Below, piece after piece: positions 11,818-24,041 of a DNA stretch of 64,000 nucleotides. The stretch is from Ampelomyces quisqualis. Taxonomy: Eukaryota > Ascomycota > Dothideomycetes > Pleosporales > Phaeosphaeriaceae. The stretch lies in the NCBI GenBank assembly GCA_018398575.1, contig JAGTXZ010000010.1:1240001-1304000 (forward strand), given 5' to 3'. The notes beneath the pieces were generated by a model. The model searched no databases and was not told where the DNA came from. It saw only the letters and a list, made by a program, of their open reading frames with translations. The translations under genes were made by a program, and so were the position numbers. Position 1 is the stretch's first letter; every line of letters starts with the position of its first letter.

Positions 11818-13521
11818 ATGGCGTCTCCGGGCGACGCGGGGACACCGTCGTCTGCCGTCAGAGACAGCGAGCAGCCCGAGGATGACCAGTCGAGTAAGAA
11901 GCGCAAAACAGCCTCCAGTTCGCGTGGCGTCGCCAACCTCACCCCCGAACAGCTCGCCCGGAAGCGCGCAAACGACCGCGAGGCCCAGCGCGCGATCCGC
12001 GAGCGTACCAAAAACCAGATCGACCGGCTCAATCAGCGCATACGCGACCTCGAGAACCAGCAGCCGTACCATGATTTGCAGGTGGTGCTCCGCGAGAAAG
12101 AGGCGGTGCAGGCAGAGAACGTCGACATCAAGAAGCGCCTCGAGAGCGTCATGGCCATCATTCAGCCCATTCTGAGGTCGTCGGGAGGCCTCAATGGTAC
12201 GTCCCGAGTTCGGTGGATGATGGGCCATGGCTAATGGATGCGCAGAACTGGCAGCAGCTGCCGAGAGATCGCCCCTTCCTGTTCCCCAACCCCAACATCA
12301 CCGCGACGCGCCTGTGCAACCTAGCGACCCGCGCCAATTCCACGCGTCCCTACAAGACACGGCAGCCGCCTCGCCTACCAACGGACTAGATTCACCAGCC
12401 GGCACAGACCCAGGCCGACCATGGATGTACCACGGCGAAGGGCCGACGAGCCACATGCGCCATTACTCCCACGGTAGCCCACGATTTGAGGCAGCTCGAC
12501 CCCCGCAGGCACAAGCGCCGGATATGCCCTTCGATGAGCGTCTGGGCGTAGAGTTTCTGCTCGACAATGGTCAGAGAAGGGTCGTGGATCCAAACCTTCC
12601 GCCGCCCGAGCTGCCGCATCCATACAACGTCAGCAGTAGTACCCACGCGCAGTATGCCCCAAGTCTTGCTGCTCACCTTACTTTGCCAAGAAACACTCAG
12701 CCCACGTGTCCATTGGACGTGATTCTCCTTGACTTCCTGCAAGATCGTCAGAGTCGCGCAGCTGAAGGAGTGCCGCTCGTGTCCCTAGTCGGACCACCGT
12801 ACCCTAACTTTACGTCGCTAGTCTACCCCGAGCGCAACGTCGAGGCGCACCCACTCTCTCAGCTCTTTACTGATATTTTGCGAACATTCCCCGATATTTG
12901 CGGCAGGCCTGAGCAGGTGGCCATCGTCTTCATTATGTTTCTCATCATGCGCTGGCAGATTGAGCCTACACAGGAGAATTATGACAGGCTACCACACTGG
13001 ATCACGCCGCGACCGTCGCAGTTGTTTGTGGGCCATCCATGCTGGTTTGACCATCTTCCATGGTATGTCTTCCACACCCTGAACCCCCACGTGTCTAATA
13101 TTACTCTAGGCCCAAGCTGCGTGACAGGCTCACGGTCGTGAAGCCCTTTGTCTCTTTTGAGAACTTTTTCATTCCCTTCACGACGACCGTCTCTCTGAAT
13201 TGGCCGTACGAGTCCAAAGACGTGCTTCTCCCTGCGTCCAGGGTGCATAATAGTTCCCTATCAGTGGCGTCCTCCATTCCAGCATCGTCGCCCTGCTCTG
13301 CCCACGTGAACGCAGGATCGCCAGCTGGTTCACCGACACCCCAACCTGCCAAGTCTGGCATTGGCCTCGTGGGCCCGCTCCCCACAGAGCAGGACCAATG
13401 GCTCATCAACCCGGCCTTCGAGAGCCACCTGCGCGATCTGAACAATTGGAGTCTGGGTCCAAGTTTCCGCGGCACATTCCCCATGTTTTCCGATTGCGTC
13501 AAAATCAAACAAGGTCGTTGA
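11818..13521 (+). CDS. bZIP transcription factor with DUF3425 domain
   Basis: Three exons: 11818-12196, 12246-13062, 13110-13521. Introns are 12197-12245 (49 bp, phase 1) and 13063-13109 (47 bp, phase 2, CTAAT branch site). The protein is 535 aa. An AP-1/YAP-like basic region with the N-x-x-A-x-R-x-x-R pattern (RANDREAQRAIRERTKNQ, residues ~52-70) is followed by a short leucine/isoleucine heptad segment. A Pro/His-rich linker follows. The C-terminal half matches the fungal DUF3425 region: a TFPDI-type helix, an HWI-RPSQLF-HP-W-D-LPW segment and FENFFIPF...LNWPYE across the third exon junction. The reading frame closes cleanly over both introns, supporting the model. This is a nuclear DNA-binding regulator; targets cannot be inferred. 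Start chosen at MASPGD because it directly precedes the acidic/basic N-terminus common in this family. Confidence 0.88.
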
Positions 13522-14369
13522 ATCCAAGTGTAGATGTAACGCTTTGACCTCTGCATAATCATGGTCGCAACATTGGGTTTTGCATGACTGTATGTTTTCA
13601 ACAAGTATCTGGTACCATGTCGGTGATGGGCGTGTTAGCATTTTGTGTATTTGGAGCAGCATTGTTTGGGTAGCATGGCTCGATCGCCATAGTGCGTCGT
13701 GCAGACAATCGAATTTTCATCTCTGTTGGTGGTTCCTTGCGGGTTGCGAGGCCGAGCAGTCGCCGGCAATATAGACATAAAAGGGCCGGCCCGTGCCCCT
13801 TTCGCTTTCTTGCAGCGTGTGCTGGATCGCCGGATCGCCGCCAGCCAGCACCAGCGTGGCCAGGTACAGGCTAGCGCTGTTTCAGATCAGCTTGCAGGGG
13901 AAAGGGCCGGCGTACGTGACCAAGATGCCGAAATACATACATAATTCACGCCGCAACCTGCCCTGCGACGACGCCCCCTCGGTCCCCCTCACCACGCCCG
14001 CCGCCACGTCGCCTTCACCACCCGCGCAGCCGTCCTTCATCGCCATCCACCCCAGGAGAGCACGCCATCCGCCGCACCACCCCCCCCACGGCCTGCATGC
14101 TTGTGAAACGTCGGCGCCCGCCCTCGGCATCGACTCCGGTGCATCACCCGCGGCTGTCCACAGACACCAGCACCTTCTTGCCCATGCGATAGCCCCGCTG
14201 GACGAGGACCCTCTTCACCGCACCCGCCGACTTTGGCACGCCTCGCCGCCTCTTCTGCGCGGGCCCCTTGCGCCTGCGTGCCTCGCCTCGATAGCGCCTC
14301 GATAGGGCTTGGCACAGTTGGACCTTGTGGAAGTTGGCACGACTGCGCACACGCTGCGACAGCGCTAGG
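13522..14369. other. Intergenic region between the bZIP and SH3-protein genes
   Basis: About 850 bp. The open frames are proline- and arginine-rich artefacts of GC-rich, C-rich sequence and show no domain. It likely contains the 5' UTR and promoter of the SH3 protein gene. Confidence 0.45.
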
Positions 14370-16108
14370 ATGACGCGCCCGCAAATCATCAGAGCAGGTG
14401 CGGCCAGGCCACCCTGTTGCGCACCGGCAGGACCCGCGCTGACGTTTGGTAGACACGCTCGATCTGCAGGACAAGACGTCGCCGACCGCCCAAGACCACT
14501 CTTCCCAGCCCGAGCACCCGGCACCCCTGGGCATTGGCCCCGCCGCACCGCACCAGCAGGCCTCGCTGCGCCACGTCGAGGAGGAGCGCAGCTCAGAGGA
14601 GGCGCGGCTACAGAGTGCGTGGAGCAACGCGGGCGCTCACCTGCACGACGCCCCTGGCTCCGACCATGACCGCGCGACCGACGCCGACGCCGACGATCCT
14701 GACGGGCAGGACGCCCATGTCGACGACGACATGGACGACGACGACGACGACATGATGGACAAGATCTCGAGTTCGCCCTCGATAGACGATGGTGGGTATT
14801 CTCTGCCTCTTCAACCCCCGACATGGCCGCCGCGGCTGCAGTCTCTCACCCCAGAGTCTTCGCCACTGCACTCGGCCGTCGCCTCTTCCTCGCCCTTTAC
14901 CACTACACCTATTCATTTTCCTATGTCAGTCGCCAGCGCTCCAGGACCACTCCAAGTCCCAGCGCCCGGCAAGAATCTTCTGTCGAATTTCTTACACCAC
15001 TCTACTACACTCCCTATTTCTCCACACTTGCAAAACAGTCAACAGTCAACGGATCATCATCGCGGTGAGTATGTCCGGACAACGACGATCCTCGAGCCGG
15101 ATGGCCCTTCCAGCTTAGAATGGAACCTGACCCCGAGCCCGAGGACCAAGACACGCCAAATGGTTGAGCGCCGACTACTTGTGCGTGAGGAATCCCAGGC
15201 TTCGTTCATGTCCGATTTCGACGAAGACCAGGCAAGTATCATGTTGAAGCCAATGAGACCACCAGGGACCTTGAATCCGTTTCCAGGAGTTTCGGATGAT
15301 CCATTTGTGGAGCCACTGGCATCGCCGCCCCGGACAGCCAATGGAACCCCGCCGCCCATGGCCAGTCACCCAGACGAGGAGGAGGATTGCTGGACTACCG
15401 ACAGCGATGCTGACTCCTGGGATGAGTACATGGACAATGATGATGCATCCAATGACGTCTCCTTTTCAGAAGATTCACGCTTCATCGACTCAGGCTGGGG
15501 AGGCGAATGCTTACGAGAAACAGAGGACATTGATTTTGAATTCGTTTACGCACTCCATACTTTTATTGCCACCGTAGAGGGCCAGGCCAACGCCAACAAA
15601 GGCGATACTATGGTACTGCTGGACGATAGTAACAGCTATTGGTGGCTCGTTCGAGTTGTCAAAGATGGCAGCATTGGTGGGTATTATCAGTCCATCGTCC
15701 AGCTGTCCGTACTTACATCTCCGCAGGGTACCTCCCAGCGGAGCACATTGAGACACCAACAGAACGATTGGCGAGATTGAACAAGCACAGAAACATCGAT
15801 CTCTCTGCTACTATGCTCGGCGATACAGCGGAAAAGTCGAAAAACCCTCTCAAGAAGGCTATGCGAAGGCGAAATGCAAAGACGGTGCAGTTTGCACCAC
15901 CGACGTATGTTGAAGCCTCAGACTATGACTACTCATCCGACGAGGGTGAGGGCGAACTCTTTGGCGGACCAGAGCCCCAGCAAGTGCAGCAGCAGCAGCA
16001 GCAGCAACAACAACAGCAACAACAACAGCAACAGCAACAGCAACAACAACAACAACAACAGCAACAACAGAGCAAAAACAACAACAACAGCAGCAGCAGC
16101 AGCAACAG

Positions 16109-16142
<34 letters not shown>

Positions 16143-17812
16143 TGCAGCACCAGCAGCAGGACACAAAGCAGCCCGAGAGCGAGCCACAAGAAAACTTGCA
16201 AGTGCAGCCACTCAAGGTTGGTGTCGTAAATAAGGATGGACGAAGCTCATCTGAAGGAGAGGCGCGGGCGTCTGGAGACGAAACACGGAAGGACGATGAG
16301 AAACGAGGAAGTGAAGAAAGCCTTGATCGTGCACTTGACCCGAAAGTGTCTCGAAACGGCACCTTGCGCAACACAGATTCCTTCTTCAAGGATGAGAATA
16401 CCGAAACCCGAAAAATCACGCTCACGCCAAACTTATTACGTGACGAATCAAATACTTCAACTGCAGGCTCGCGTGAACGTGGCCCGAGCCTGGAGAGTCT
16501 GGAGAAGAACGGCTTCGCGGACAAGGTCAAGGACGAAAAGAAGAAGAAAGAGAAGAAGTCAGGTATTCTCAGTGGTCTGTTCAAGCGCAAGGACAAGAAG
16601 ACCAGAGAGCAGACTGGGCCAATGGAGAGCGACTTGGAGAAACAGTCAGAAGAAGCAGGCCGGAGCTCTCCAAAGCTGTCCGAAGAGCCAACCGAGCGGC
16701 CATCGGGCGAGAAGTCTGCGCCACCGAGGCAGCTCAGCAAAGGCAAGCTGCAGAAGGACGACATTCGCAATCGGGATGATTCACCGCAGAAGACGAAGGG
16801 CATACTCAAGACTGACAGTCCGGACGACACAGCACCACAAGCACCGGCCACATTCGACGACGTATCCGACAACAAACCTTCAGGACAACAAGCTGCGACT
16901 ATGCGTTTGGTACCATCAGAGCAGGATGAAAACACCAAACAACCTGCAGTCGAACAGAGAACTACCAGCTCAAAAAATCCTTTTAGTTCGTCACACAGCC
17001 AAAGGAATACCGACGCAAAGCCGGAAACTGTCAAGAAGGCGAAACGCCGTGTGCAACTGGATGACTTTGATTCCAGCGACGAAGATAACGATCCATTTGC
17101 TGATCCAGATGCACAAGGCAAACAAGCTCAATCAGAAGCTTCTGAGCCTGCTGGAAACCTGTCTGAGGCGCTAGCGCATGTGTCTGCGGCAGACGCACAG
17201 CTAGCAGCTAAAGTACAACCACCAGAACAAGAAACGGATATTGACGCGCAACAGCCGCCTGATCTCACTCAGGATAACTCAAGCCAAGACACAAGCTCTC
17301 CAGTCTCGACACCCACACCAGATGACAGCCCTATGAAGACTATTCCAGAAGACACCACCGTGAATGCTTTGCCTCCCGAAAACAATGGTTCACCAACCCA
17401 GCCCTCCCCTACAACTGTCGCAAACTTCAGCCCTCCACCAACACGACCAGCCCCCGTCCCTTCGAAATCCGAACACGAGATACAACCTTCGCCACCTACA
17501 TCCTCCGATAGCGCGCAATTACCCGCCTGGTCCGATGCCGCTCTTCGCGCCTACCTGGACGATGGCAGCGACGTTCGAGACATGCTGCTCCTCGTCAATG
17601 ACACCACAGGTGTCTTACCAGTGGGTCGTAACCACCCCATCATGAGCAAATTATTTGTCGAGGAAACCAAGACGGTACAGGGCATGAGCAATGAACTGGA
17701 CCGCTTGCTGAATGGGCTTATGGACAAGAAGAGAATGAAGCGTAACGGAAGCGCGGCAAGTAAAGCCAGTACGGCGCGAAGTGTGGCTGGCAGTGCGGGC
17801 GGTATGCGGTAG
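14370..17812 (+). CDS. teaC: SH3-domain cell-polarity protein, TeaC/Tea4/Bud14-like
   Basis: Inferred exons are 14370-14397, 14453-15676 and 15727-17812. The tiny first exon supplies the only ATG (MTRPQIIRA) and joins over a 55-bp intron (CTGAC branch, TAG acceptor). The main frame otherwise opens only with TTG. The second intron, 15677-15726, lies inside the SH3 domain (EFVYALHTFIATVEGQ...YWWLVRVVK-DGSIG/YLPAEHIETP, residues ~370-430). After it come a basic LKKAMRRRNAKTVQF segment, an acidic YSSDEGEGE patch, a CAG/CAA glutamine tract (15981-16163) and a long charged tail ending in AALRAYLDDGSDVRDMLLLV. Family members link microtubule plus ends and phosphatase 1 to polarised growth at hyphal tips. 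The frame changes within the Gln tract near 16070: taken literally the protein stops at 16229, while the conserved tail is in another frame up to 17812. Confidence 0.78.
15981..16163 (+). repeat. CAG/CAA (polyglutamine) tract with frame change
   Basis: A run of mixed CAG and CAA codons encodes polyGln. It reads as Gln in one frame up to 16070 and as Gln in a different frame from 16073 on, separated by AG. In the first frame the second half reads as Asn/Ser. This is typical of slippage in a trinucleotide tract or of an assembly error. Confidence 0.9.
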
Positions 17813-18521
17813 TGGCGAAGGAGATAAGGTGGATTTGTATTAGTATTTGATGTTTGCGCGTGTCAGACTCCCGTTCTGCATCTTATGCACATTACGTAGC
17901 ATAATTATTCTTGTATACGCCAAGGTTCAAGCCAACCTTGAAAATCTATCTTTACTTCTCTATAATTATATTCTATAGAAATACTTTACTTCTTTTAGAA
18001 TTTATCTAGGTTAAATAGTACTCTTACTAACTTTTATAGCTACTTAGTAGAGAAACACTTTTGAGAAATTGTCTACTTTAGGCTAGACTTAGAACTTTAT
18101 AGAAAGAAAAGTATTAGGTAGTACTAGTAACTACCCTATTAAAGTTGTAATAGATTAGTATTACTACTATTATCTGCATAAAATAGCTAGTTATAGAGTT
18201 TGGAATAGTACTACTTACTACTATACTATACTTTGTAAAGCCTTACAGTATTAGAAAAATTATAGAACTTTTCTCTAGATATTTTAACTTAGCGTATTTA
18301 GCTTAGTTGGCGCGTTTACATTACTAGGGCTAAGCTTCGCTTACCTTGTAGAGCGGGTCCTATCTAGCGCGCATTGCTAGCCTACTAGGAAGGGTCGCGA
18401 CGCGTTGCTGCGCATACTCCGCTTGGCTTGTAGGGCGGAAGCATAGCAACCCCGCGCCCTCAACCTTATAGGTACCATACCAAGACACCTTCGAACTAAC
18501 GTCCGTGTGCGAACAACCGTA
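17813..18521. repeat. RIP-mutated, TA-rich relic abutting the RdRP gene
   Basis: From about 17940 to 18310 the sequence is extremely TA-rich and has no open frame, with many TA-type dinucleotides (TTA, TAG, CTA) as expected after CpA-to-TpA RIP. From 18310 to 18470 composition returns to GC-rich, with short direct repeats around CTTGTAGAGCGGG and CTTGTAGGGCGGA that resemble transposon end sequence. No element family can be named. The block ends about 50 bp before the probable RdRP start codon. Confidence 0.6.
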
Positions 18522-21500
18522 ATGGAGGTCTACCTTCAAGGCCTACCGCCGCACCTTACGGATTATGGTCTGAAGGAGCAGCTTGGTCACTTCACAAAGG
18601 CACTTCACATCTCTGATTGGTCTTGCCAAAAGCCGCGCAAGCGAGCATACGGGTTTCTTACCTTTTTGCACCCAGAAGATGGCCAGCGCTTTCTTACACA
18701 ACACCAACAAGCGGCCCGTCCAGGCGCGCATCGTGCTAGCGCACCGCTACGCGATGCGCAAATTGTTATACTCGGCAATCAGATATCCTGCAGACGGAGT
18801 AACAAGAACCCAGATTCTTTCCTCTTAAAGAGCTTGGTGAAGGCAGCCGAGGATCGTCTCAAAGCAGCAACGTGAGTTTTGAAGACCTGCTCCCCTGCTC
18901 TAGGATGCCGCAGATTGCTTACGGTTTCAGACATGTACAGCCATTGAAGACTAAGATCGTCTTTGCCCTCCAATCGCTATCAGGCGGATACTATGAATAC
19001 GACAATAACGAGCTCGTGTATGCGCCAGAGATTGAGTGGACGGCCTTGGAAGGGACAGCAAAGTTTGCGAAGCGGGCTATTGTTCTCGGGTTCGAAGGCC
19101 GCCATGGCAAGCAAAGGATTGAAATACCCTATCGAATCGTCGAGGCTATGGCTATCTGTAGTCGGCACGCAGCACTTACACTGACCTTGTGGGAACCACC
19201 ACGATTTTATCAGGCAGACAATTCTGCTCTCATCGAGGCGATGGCTAGCTTGTCGATAGGTCCGAGAACAACCATCGCCCAGCGGTCACGGCTGGTTCGA
19301 CCTGTGGACACAACGATTGGACATCCTGATATTCTGGGGCAGTTGCTCATTTACCGTATCTGCGTTTCGCCCGTGGACTTTGACCTTATGACAAGTAGAT
19401 TACATGAACAGGCCATCCTTACTATGTACTACCGCAATATCACGGTTGTGCCATTGCATCGGAGGAAAAGCATACATCAGGGAATGGATGATCTCAAGAA
19501 ATCGATACAAGTATGCTCCTCGCGAGTTCCATTCAGCGTGCTTTACCAAATGGAAGCTCTGGTCAGGAACGGATTCCTGCCCCCATGGACCGTGCGGCAG
19601 CTCCTCGACAAGATGAAGCAGCGATATGCTGTCGTCCCTGATCCTTCGCACGACGCTGTAACCAAGGTATGCTGTACTTCGTCATCAATTATTGCGGAAA
19701 CTAAATGAATTCTTGCAGGATTCTTCGATAATGGCTAGAGCGGTGAAGAAGTTATTCTCACAGATTCCATTCCCTGGGCCGGACGTGGATCCATCGGTCT
19801 TTGATGTCGACGAAATCTGGAAGTTCCTCGAACATAATGCACGCGACATTCGAGCTAGCTTTGCGAAAGATCTGATATCAGTACGTCAAACGCGAATCAG
19901 CGAGGCTGTTACTCACTTTTCACAGGAGAAGGCCCGATCAAATCTTGCCATGGTCCATAAAGTCAGCATCACACCTACCGGAATGACTCTTCATGGCCCA
20001 GAGCCGGAAGCCAAGAATCGAGTTTTGCGCCGCTTCCCAGAACATACCGACTATTTTATTAGGGTACAATTCTGCGACGAGAATGGAGCTGACTTGCAGT
20101 TCAATTCAAAGATCTCCAACGACCATATCTACCAACGCTTCAGAAACGTCTTCAAGAATGGTATTTACCTCGGTGGTAGGGCCTACGGTTTCCTCGGCTT
20201 TTCACATTCTTCTCTCCGCAGTCATACCGCTTGGTTCGTTGCTCCCTTTGTCCACATGAGTGCTCTCCAAACGTACTTCTCGATCATATCCTTCCTGGGT
20301 GACTTCCAAGACATCACGTCTCCTGCGCGGTGCGCTGCAAGGATTGGGCAGGCTTTTTCCGAGACCCCTCTCGCAATCTCACTCTCTGAGTTCGGTATTC
20401 AAGCTTGTGAAGTGCGAGACGTCACGTCCAAAGATGGCAGTCGAGTGTTCAGTGATGGTGTCGGAACTGTCTCCGAGTCAGTTGTGGAAGCCATACGTGC
20501 AACAATCGCCCAGCGTAAGGGAACGCCCACGTGCTTTCAAGTTCGCTGGGCGGGAGCGAAGGGCATGCTTTCCCTCGATACCCGTCTCGAAGGCGATCTC
20601 ATGTGTTTTCGCCCTTCGATGATCAAGTTTCAGAGCAATGCCAGTTCCGACCTAGAAATTTGCGACATCGCCAACAAACCTATTCCTATGGTGCTCAATC
20701 GACAGGTATGTGTGCAGCACTATCTGTCTGAGCCTCTCGACCCTAGCCTAAGGGTCGTGTTCGTAAATGCGTTCGCTAACAATTGTCTATAGACGATCAA
20801 GATTCTTGAAGACTTGGGTGTGCAAGACGCGTGGTTTTTGCGGCGACAAGACGAACGCATGCGCGCCTTGCAACTGATCACTGCGCACATCGCTAACACG
20901 GTCCATTTCCTGAACAGACAGAACGTCGCTAGTCTCATCGGTTTCCCGCAACTGTTGAGGCGCCTTGACTCAATCGGCATTGATTACAGAGCAGATCAGT
21001 TCATGGCTTCGGTAGTAGAGGCGACAGTTCTCCGCGAACTTCGTCTCCTGAAGTACAAAGCAAGGATACCCGTCCCTCAAGGAGTGACCTTGTTCGGGAT
21101 TATGGACGAAACAGGCTATCTCAATGAAGGAGAAGTTTTTGTCTCCTTTGACAACGCCCACTTTATTCAGGATCGCTCGATGGACCTAGACGGCTGCAGA
21201 ATGATCATCACCCGGTCACCCGCTCTACACCCGGGAGATATCCAACTAGCCACCAATGTTATCCCGCCCGACCACCACCCACTTCGAAGTCTTAAAAACT
21301 GTATAGTGTTCTCGCAGAGAGGCGAGCGAGACCTGCCAAGCTGCCTGAGCGGAGGTGATCTTGACGGGGATATTTACGGAATTATTTGGGATCCAGAAGC
21401 TGTGCAAGGATGCATCCGCACATACCAGCCTGCCGACTACCCTCGTGTTAAACAGTTGGACATTGGGAGAGTAGTGCAACGCGAAGATATGTCCAACTTT

Positions 21501-22798
21501 TTCATCCAGTTCATGGCGACAGATCAGCTAGGGGTCATAGCTGTCAAGCACATGATAGTCGCTGACCAGAGAGATGCTGGGACTGTCGATCCAGGTATTT
21601 CTGCTTCCTGACCTACAAGTAAGAGCGCTAACTGTTATTGCAGCTTGTATACTACTAGCTGAGATGCACTCCACGGGTGTTGACTATTCGAAGACTGGCA
21701 TAGCTGTGAACATGGCACTCTTGAAGAATGTTAAGCATTCGAAATACCGGCCCGACTTGTAAGTATGGCTGTTGTCTTCGCGTCTGAGCATGATTTGCGC
21801 GTGCGCTTCAAGCTTCACCCACCCGAACACATGGCTCTTGTTTGGAGGTCTTCATTCTCGAGCATTGAAAATGAGTATGATGCTGACGCCGCCGTAGCCT
21901 TTCTCCAGCACCACCCGCAAACATCAAGAACCGGACGGAGATTTGCTTCGACGAATCTACGAGTCTTGAGATAGCCGAAGAAGACGAGGACGACGACGAG
22001 GGACCAAAGTATCTTACTTACAGGTCCGACAAGATCAATGGAAAGCTTTACCGAGCGATTGACGAGGAAAAGATCTGGTATAGCAACATTAAGATCTCGG
22101 CCAACCGTTCAACAGCCATCTGGGATGAAATATTTCGACATCTCGTAGCAGAATGCGATAAGACAATGGGAGAGTTTTATTATGCGCATGCAAAAGACGA
22201 GGCGTGGGAGATCCGCTATGCGTAAGGCTTACGTACATTCCACGTTTTACTCGAATACTGACAATGGCTTAGATATGAAGACGCCATTTCGAACGCTGCG
22301 CTGGAATATTCCGACCACGCCTCAAAAGAGATCACAGAACTCGAGGTCTTCACTGGTACAATCTTTAATAGTAGCGGAGTTCAAACGCCACGACAGCGTG
22401 ACGGATCAGTCCGCCTCAAAGACGAATTCGATCGAATCCTTAGCTGGACTGCATCCATGATTCGAAAGGGAAGTCATGCCTCTGCGGCGTTGTCCGAAGA
22501 CCTTTTGGCGTTGAGCATTGCCTGTTTGGATGTTGGCATAGCCAGCACGCAGCGGGCGACGCGACTAAGTATGGGCCGGCGCAAGGCTGGACTAGAAAGC
22601 TTCAGAGTGGTCGCAGCTTGCTGTGCTTTCAGAGAACTAGATGCAGCTGTGGCCAGGACGGCGCAATTCTCTACGCGGTGAGTTTCGCTCCTGAGGCCGA
22701 GGAAGGGTGGGAATGTTCCAGGTGCACACAGCACATTGGAAAAGCGGCTTAGACTACATGCCGCCTTGGTATCTCTGAAAGATGACATTCGAGCATAA
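18522..22798 (+). CDS. RNA-dependent RNA polymerase of the RNA-silencing (QDE-1/SAD-1) family
   Basis: Eight exons: 18522-18871, 18931-19666, 19719-20705, 20793-21594, 21644-21758, 21898-22221, 22273-22677 and 22732-22798. All junctions keep frame and give 1261 aa. The N-terminus MEVYLQGLPPHLTDYGL resembles an RRM-like fold. The catalytic core runs through VRWAGAKGML, the conserved KPIPMVLNRQ/TIKILEDLGV junction, and the hallmark motif LSGGDLDGDIYGIIW (DLDGD at 21357-21371, residue ~880). The C-terminal part includes HMIVADQ, STGVDYSKTG and a GKLYRAIDE segment. These enzymes convert aberrant RNA into dsRNA that feeds Dicer and Argonaute in quelling, meiotic silencing or small-RNA pathways. 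A 45-nt in-frame stretch, 19881-19925, has GTACGT...CACAG ends and may be an additional intron (1246 aa if removed). The last exon is the least certain; without it translation stops at 22681. Catalytic residues are intact. Confidence 0.9.
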
Positions 22799-24041
22799 CA
22801 TATGGGTGCCAACCATGAGGTAGCTTTCGCATCTCATTCCTAAACTCATGTGAAAGCGTACATCTCACGTGGTTGAGTTGGTATCTTATCAGCCGGAGCC
22901 CTGGAGCGCATTGGTATGAACGGTCGTAAGCATCGATACTTCACGCAACCTACTTACCGATTAGGCTGGTGAGACTCGTATTTGCTATAGCCTATAGGCT
23001 AACCTTACCAAGTATAATGCGCGCAACGGTTATCTGTCTCGATGTTATTCATCCCGGCCCAGTATTTTAGCGTTCTGGCAAAACTCCGCCATTTTTAATC
23101 GCCCTGCAGCAGCGTTACAGCTCTTTCCCCAGGAGATAGTATTACCCTGGCTTATGATAGAGTCAGAACATGGCTGGGCGTGCAACGAGTTCGCAACACT
23201 GTTATTTCACGCGACGCATACTCTGGAGTGAAATCCCCGGTTATTCGATTCTCCACGTCCCAAACTAATACCATTCCATGCCATCCTATGCCGTAGTTTC
23301 ATTTAATCACCTCCAGATGTTATTGTCCTCAAAGCTCAAGCTTGAGACGTTAGTACCAGCTTTTGGTGAACAAATTGATCGAGACTCAAACGCGATAGGT
23401 ACAACTCTTGCTGCGGAATTTCCCACCTAGACCAGCATAAAACCACCACCGTCTTGCCCATCAGCACGTCCCACTTTTCGTGCGAGAAATAATCGCTGGG
23501 CAAAGCGCGCGCAAGGACTGTCACGCCAAATCAGTTACATTATATACAGATTTAGAGCATGTGAATTGTAAGACACCTCCTTTTATAAGCACACTTTTGA
23601 GAATTACTAGCGTTCCAACGCGCCTAGAGTACTGGATTCACAGCTGCGTCTTCGCGATTTTATATTATGTTTGTGGCACAAACTCCAAGCCCTAGGATCA
23701 TAGCCATACCTTTGTATGTTGTAGACAGTAAGCTTGCCTATCTGCTCTACTAGGTGTGAATAGCCTTCAGCGGGTCTTCAAATTGCGTGAAGAAGTGTGT
23801 AAGCACAGAGACTAATTTTTGGTTCTCGGGGCTTGGAGACGATCAGCAGACGCAAAAGGAATATGTAACGACCGTGATCGAGATGTCGCAATACAGCACA
23901 TCTCGTATATCGATTACTGTTTGGTATCATATCCATTTGCGCGCTGCTCCATGAAAAATCTGACTGGTCTTGGTCAAATCCAAGGTCAGCACCCACAATA
24001 GCCGTGCTAATGCCACTCCTGGTAGTCCGAGGTACTTCAAA
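22799..24041. other. Intergenic region between convergent RdRP and sugar transporter genes
   Basis: About 1.2 kb containing the two 3' ends. Only very short frames are present. I see no RNA gene or known repeat, and base composition is ordinary to slightly AT-rich. Confidence 0.45.

Noticed and set aside
13793..14305. 170-codon plus-strand frame upstream of the SH3 protein
   Set aside because: The composition is Pro/Ala/His-rich from C-rich DNA, with no domain. It overlaps equally long meaningless frames on the other strand and is more likely a 5' leader.
15859..17121. Long minus-strand frame rich in Cys and Ser over the TeaC-like gene
   Set aside because: It is the complement of the CAG/CAA tract and charged tail of the plus-strand gene; the poly-Cys run is the antisense of the Gln codons.
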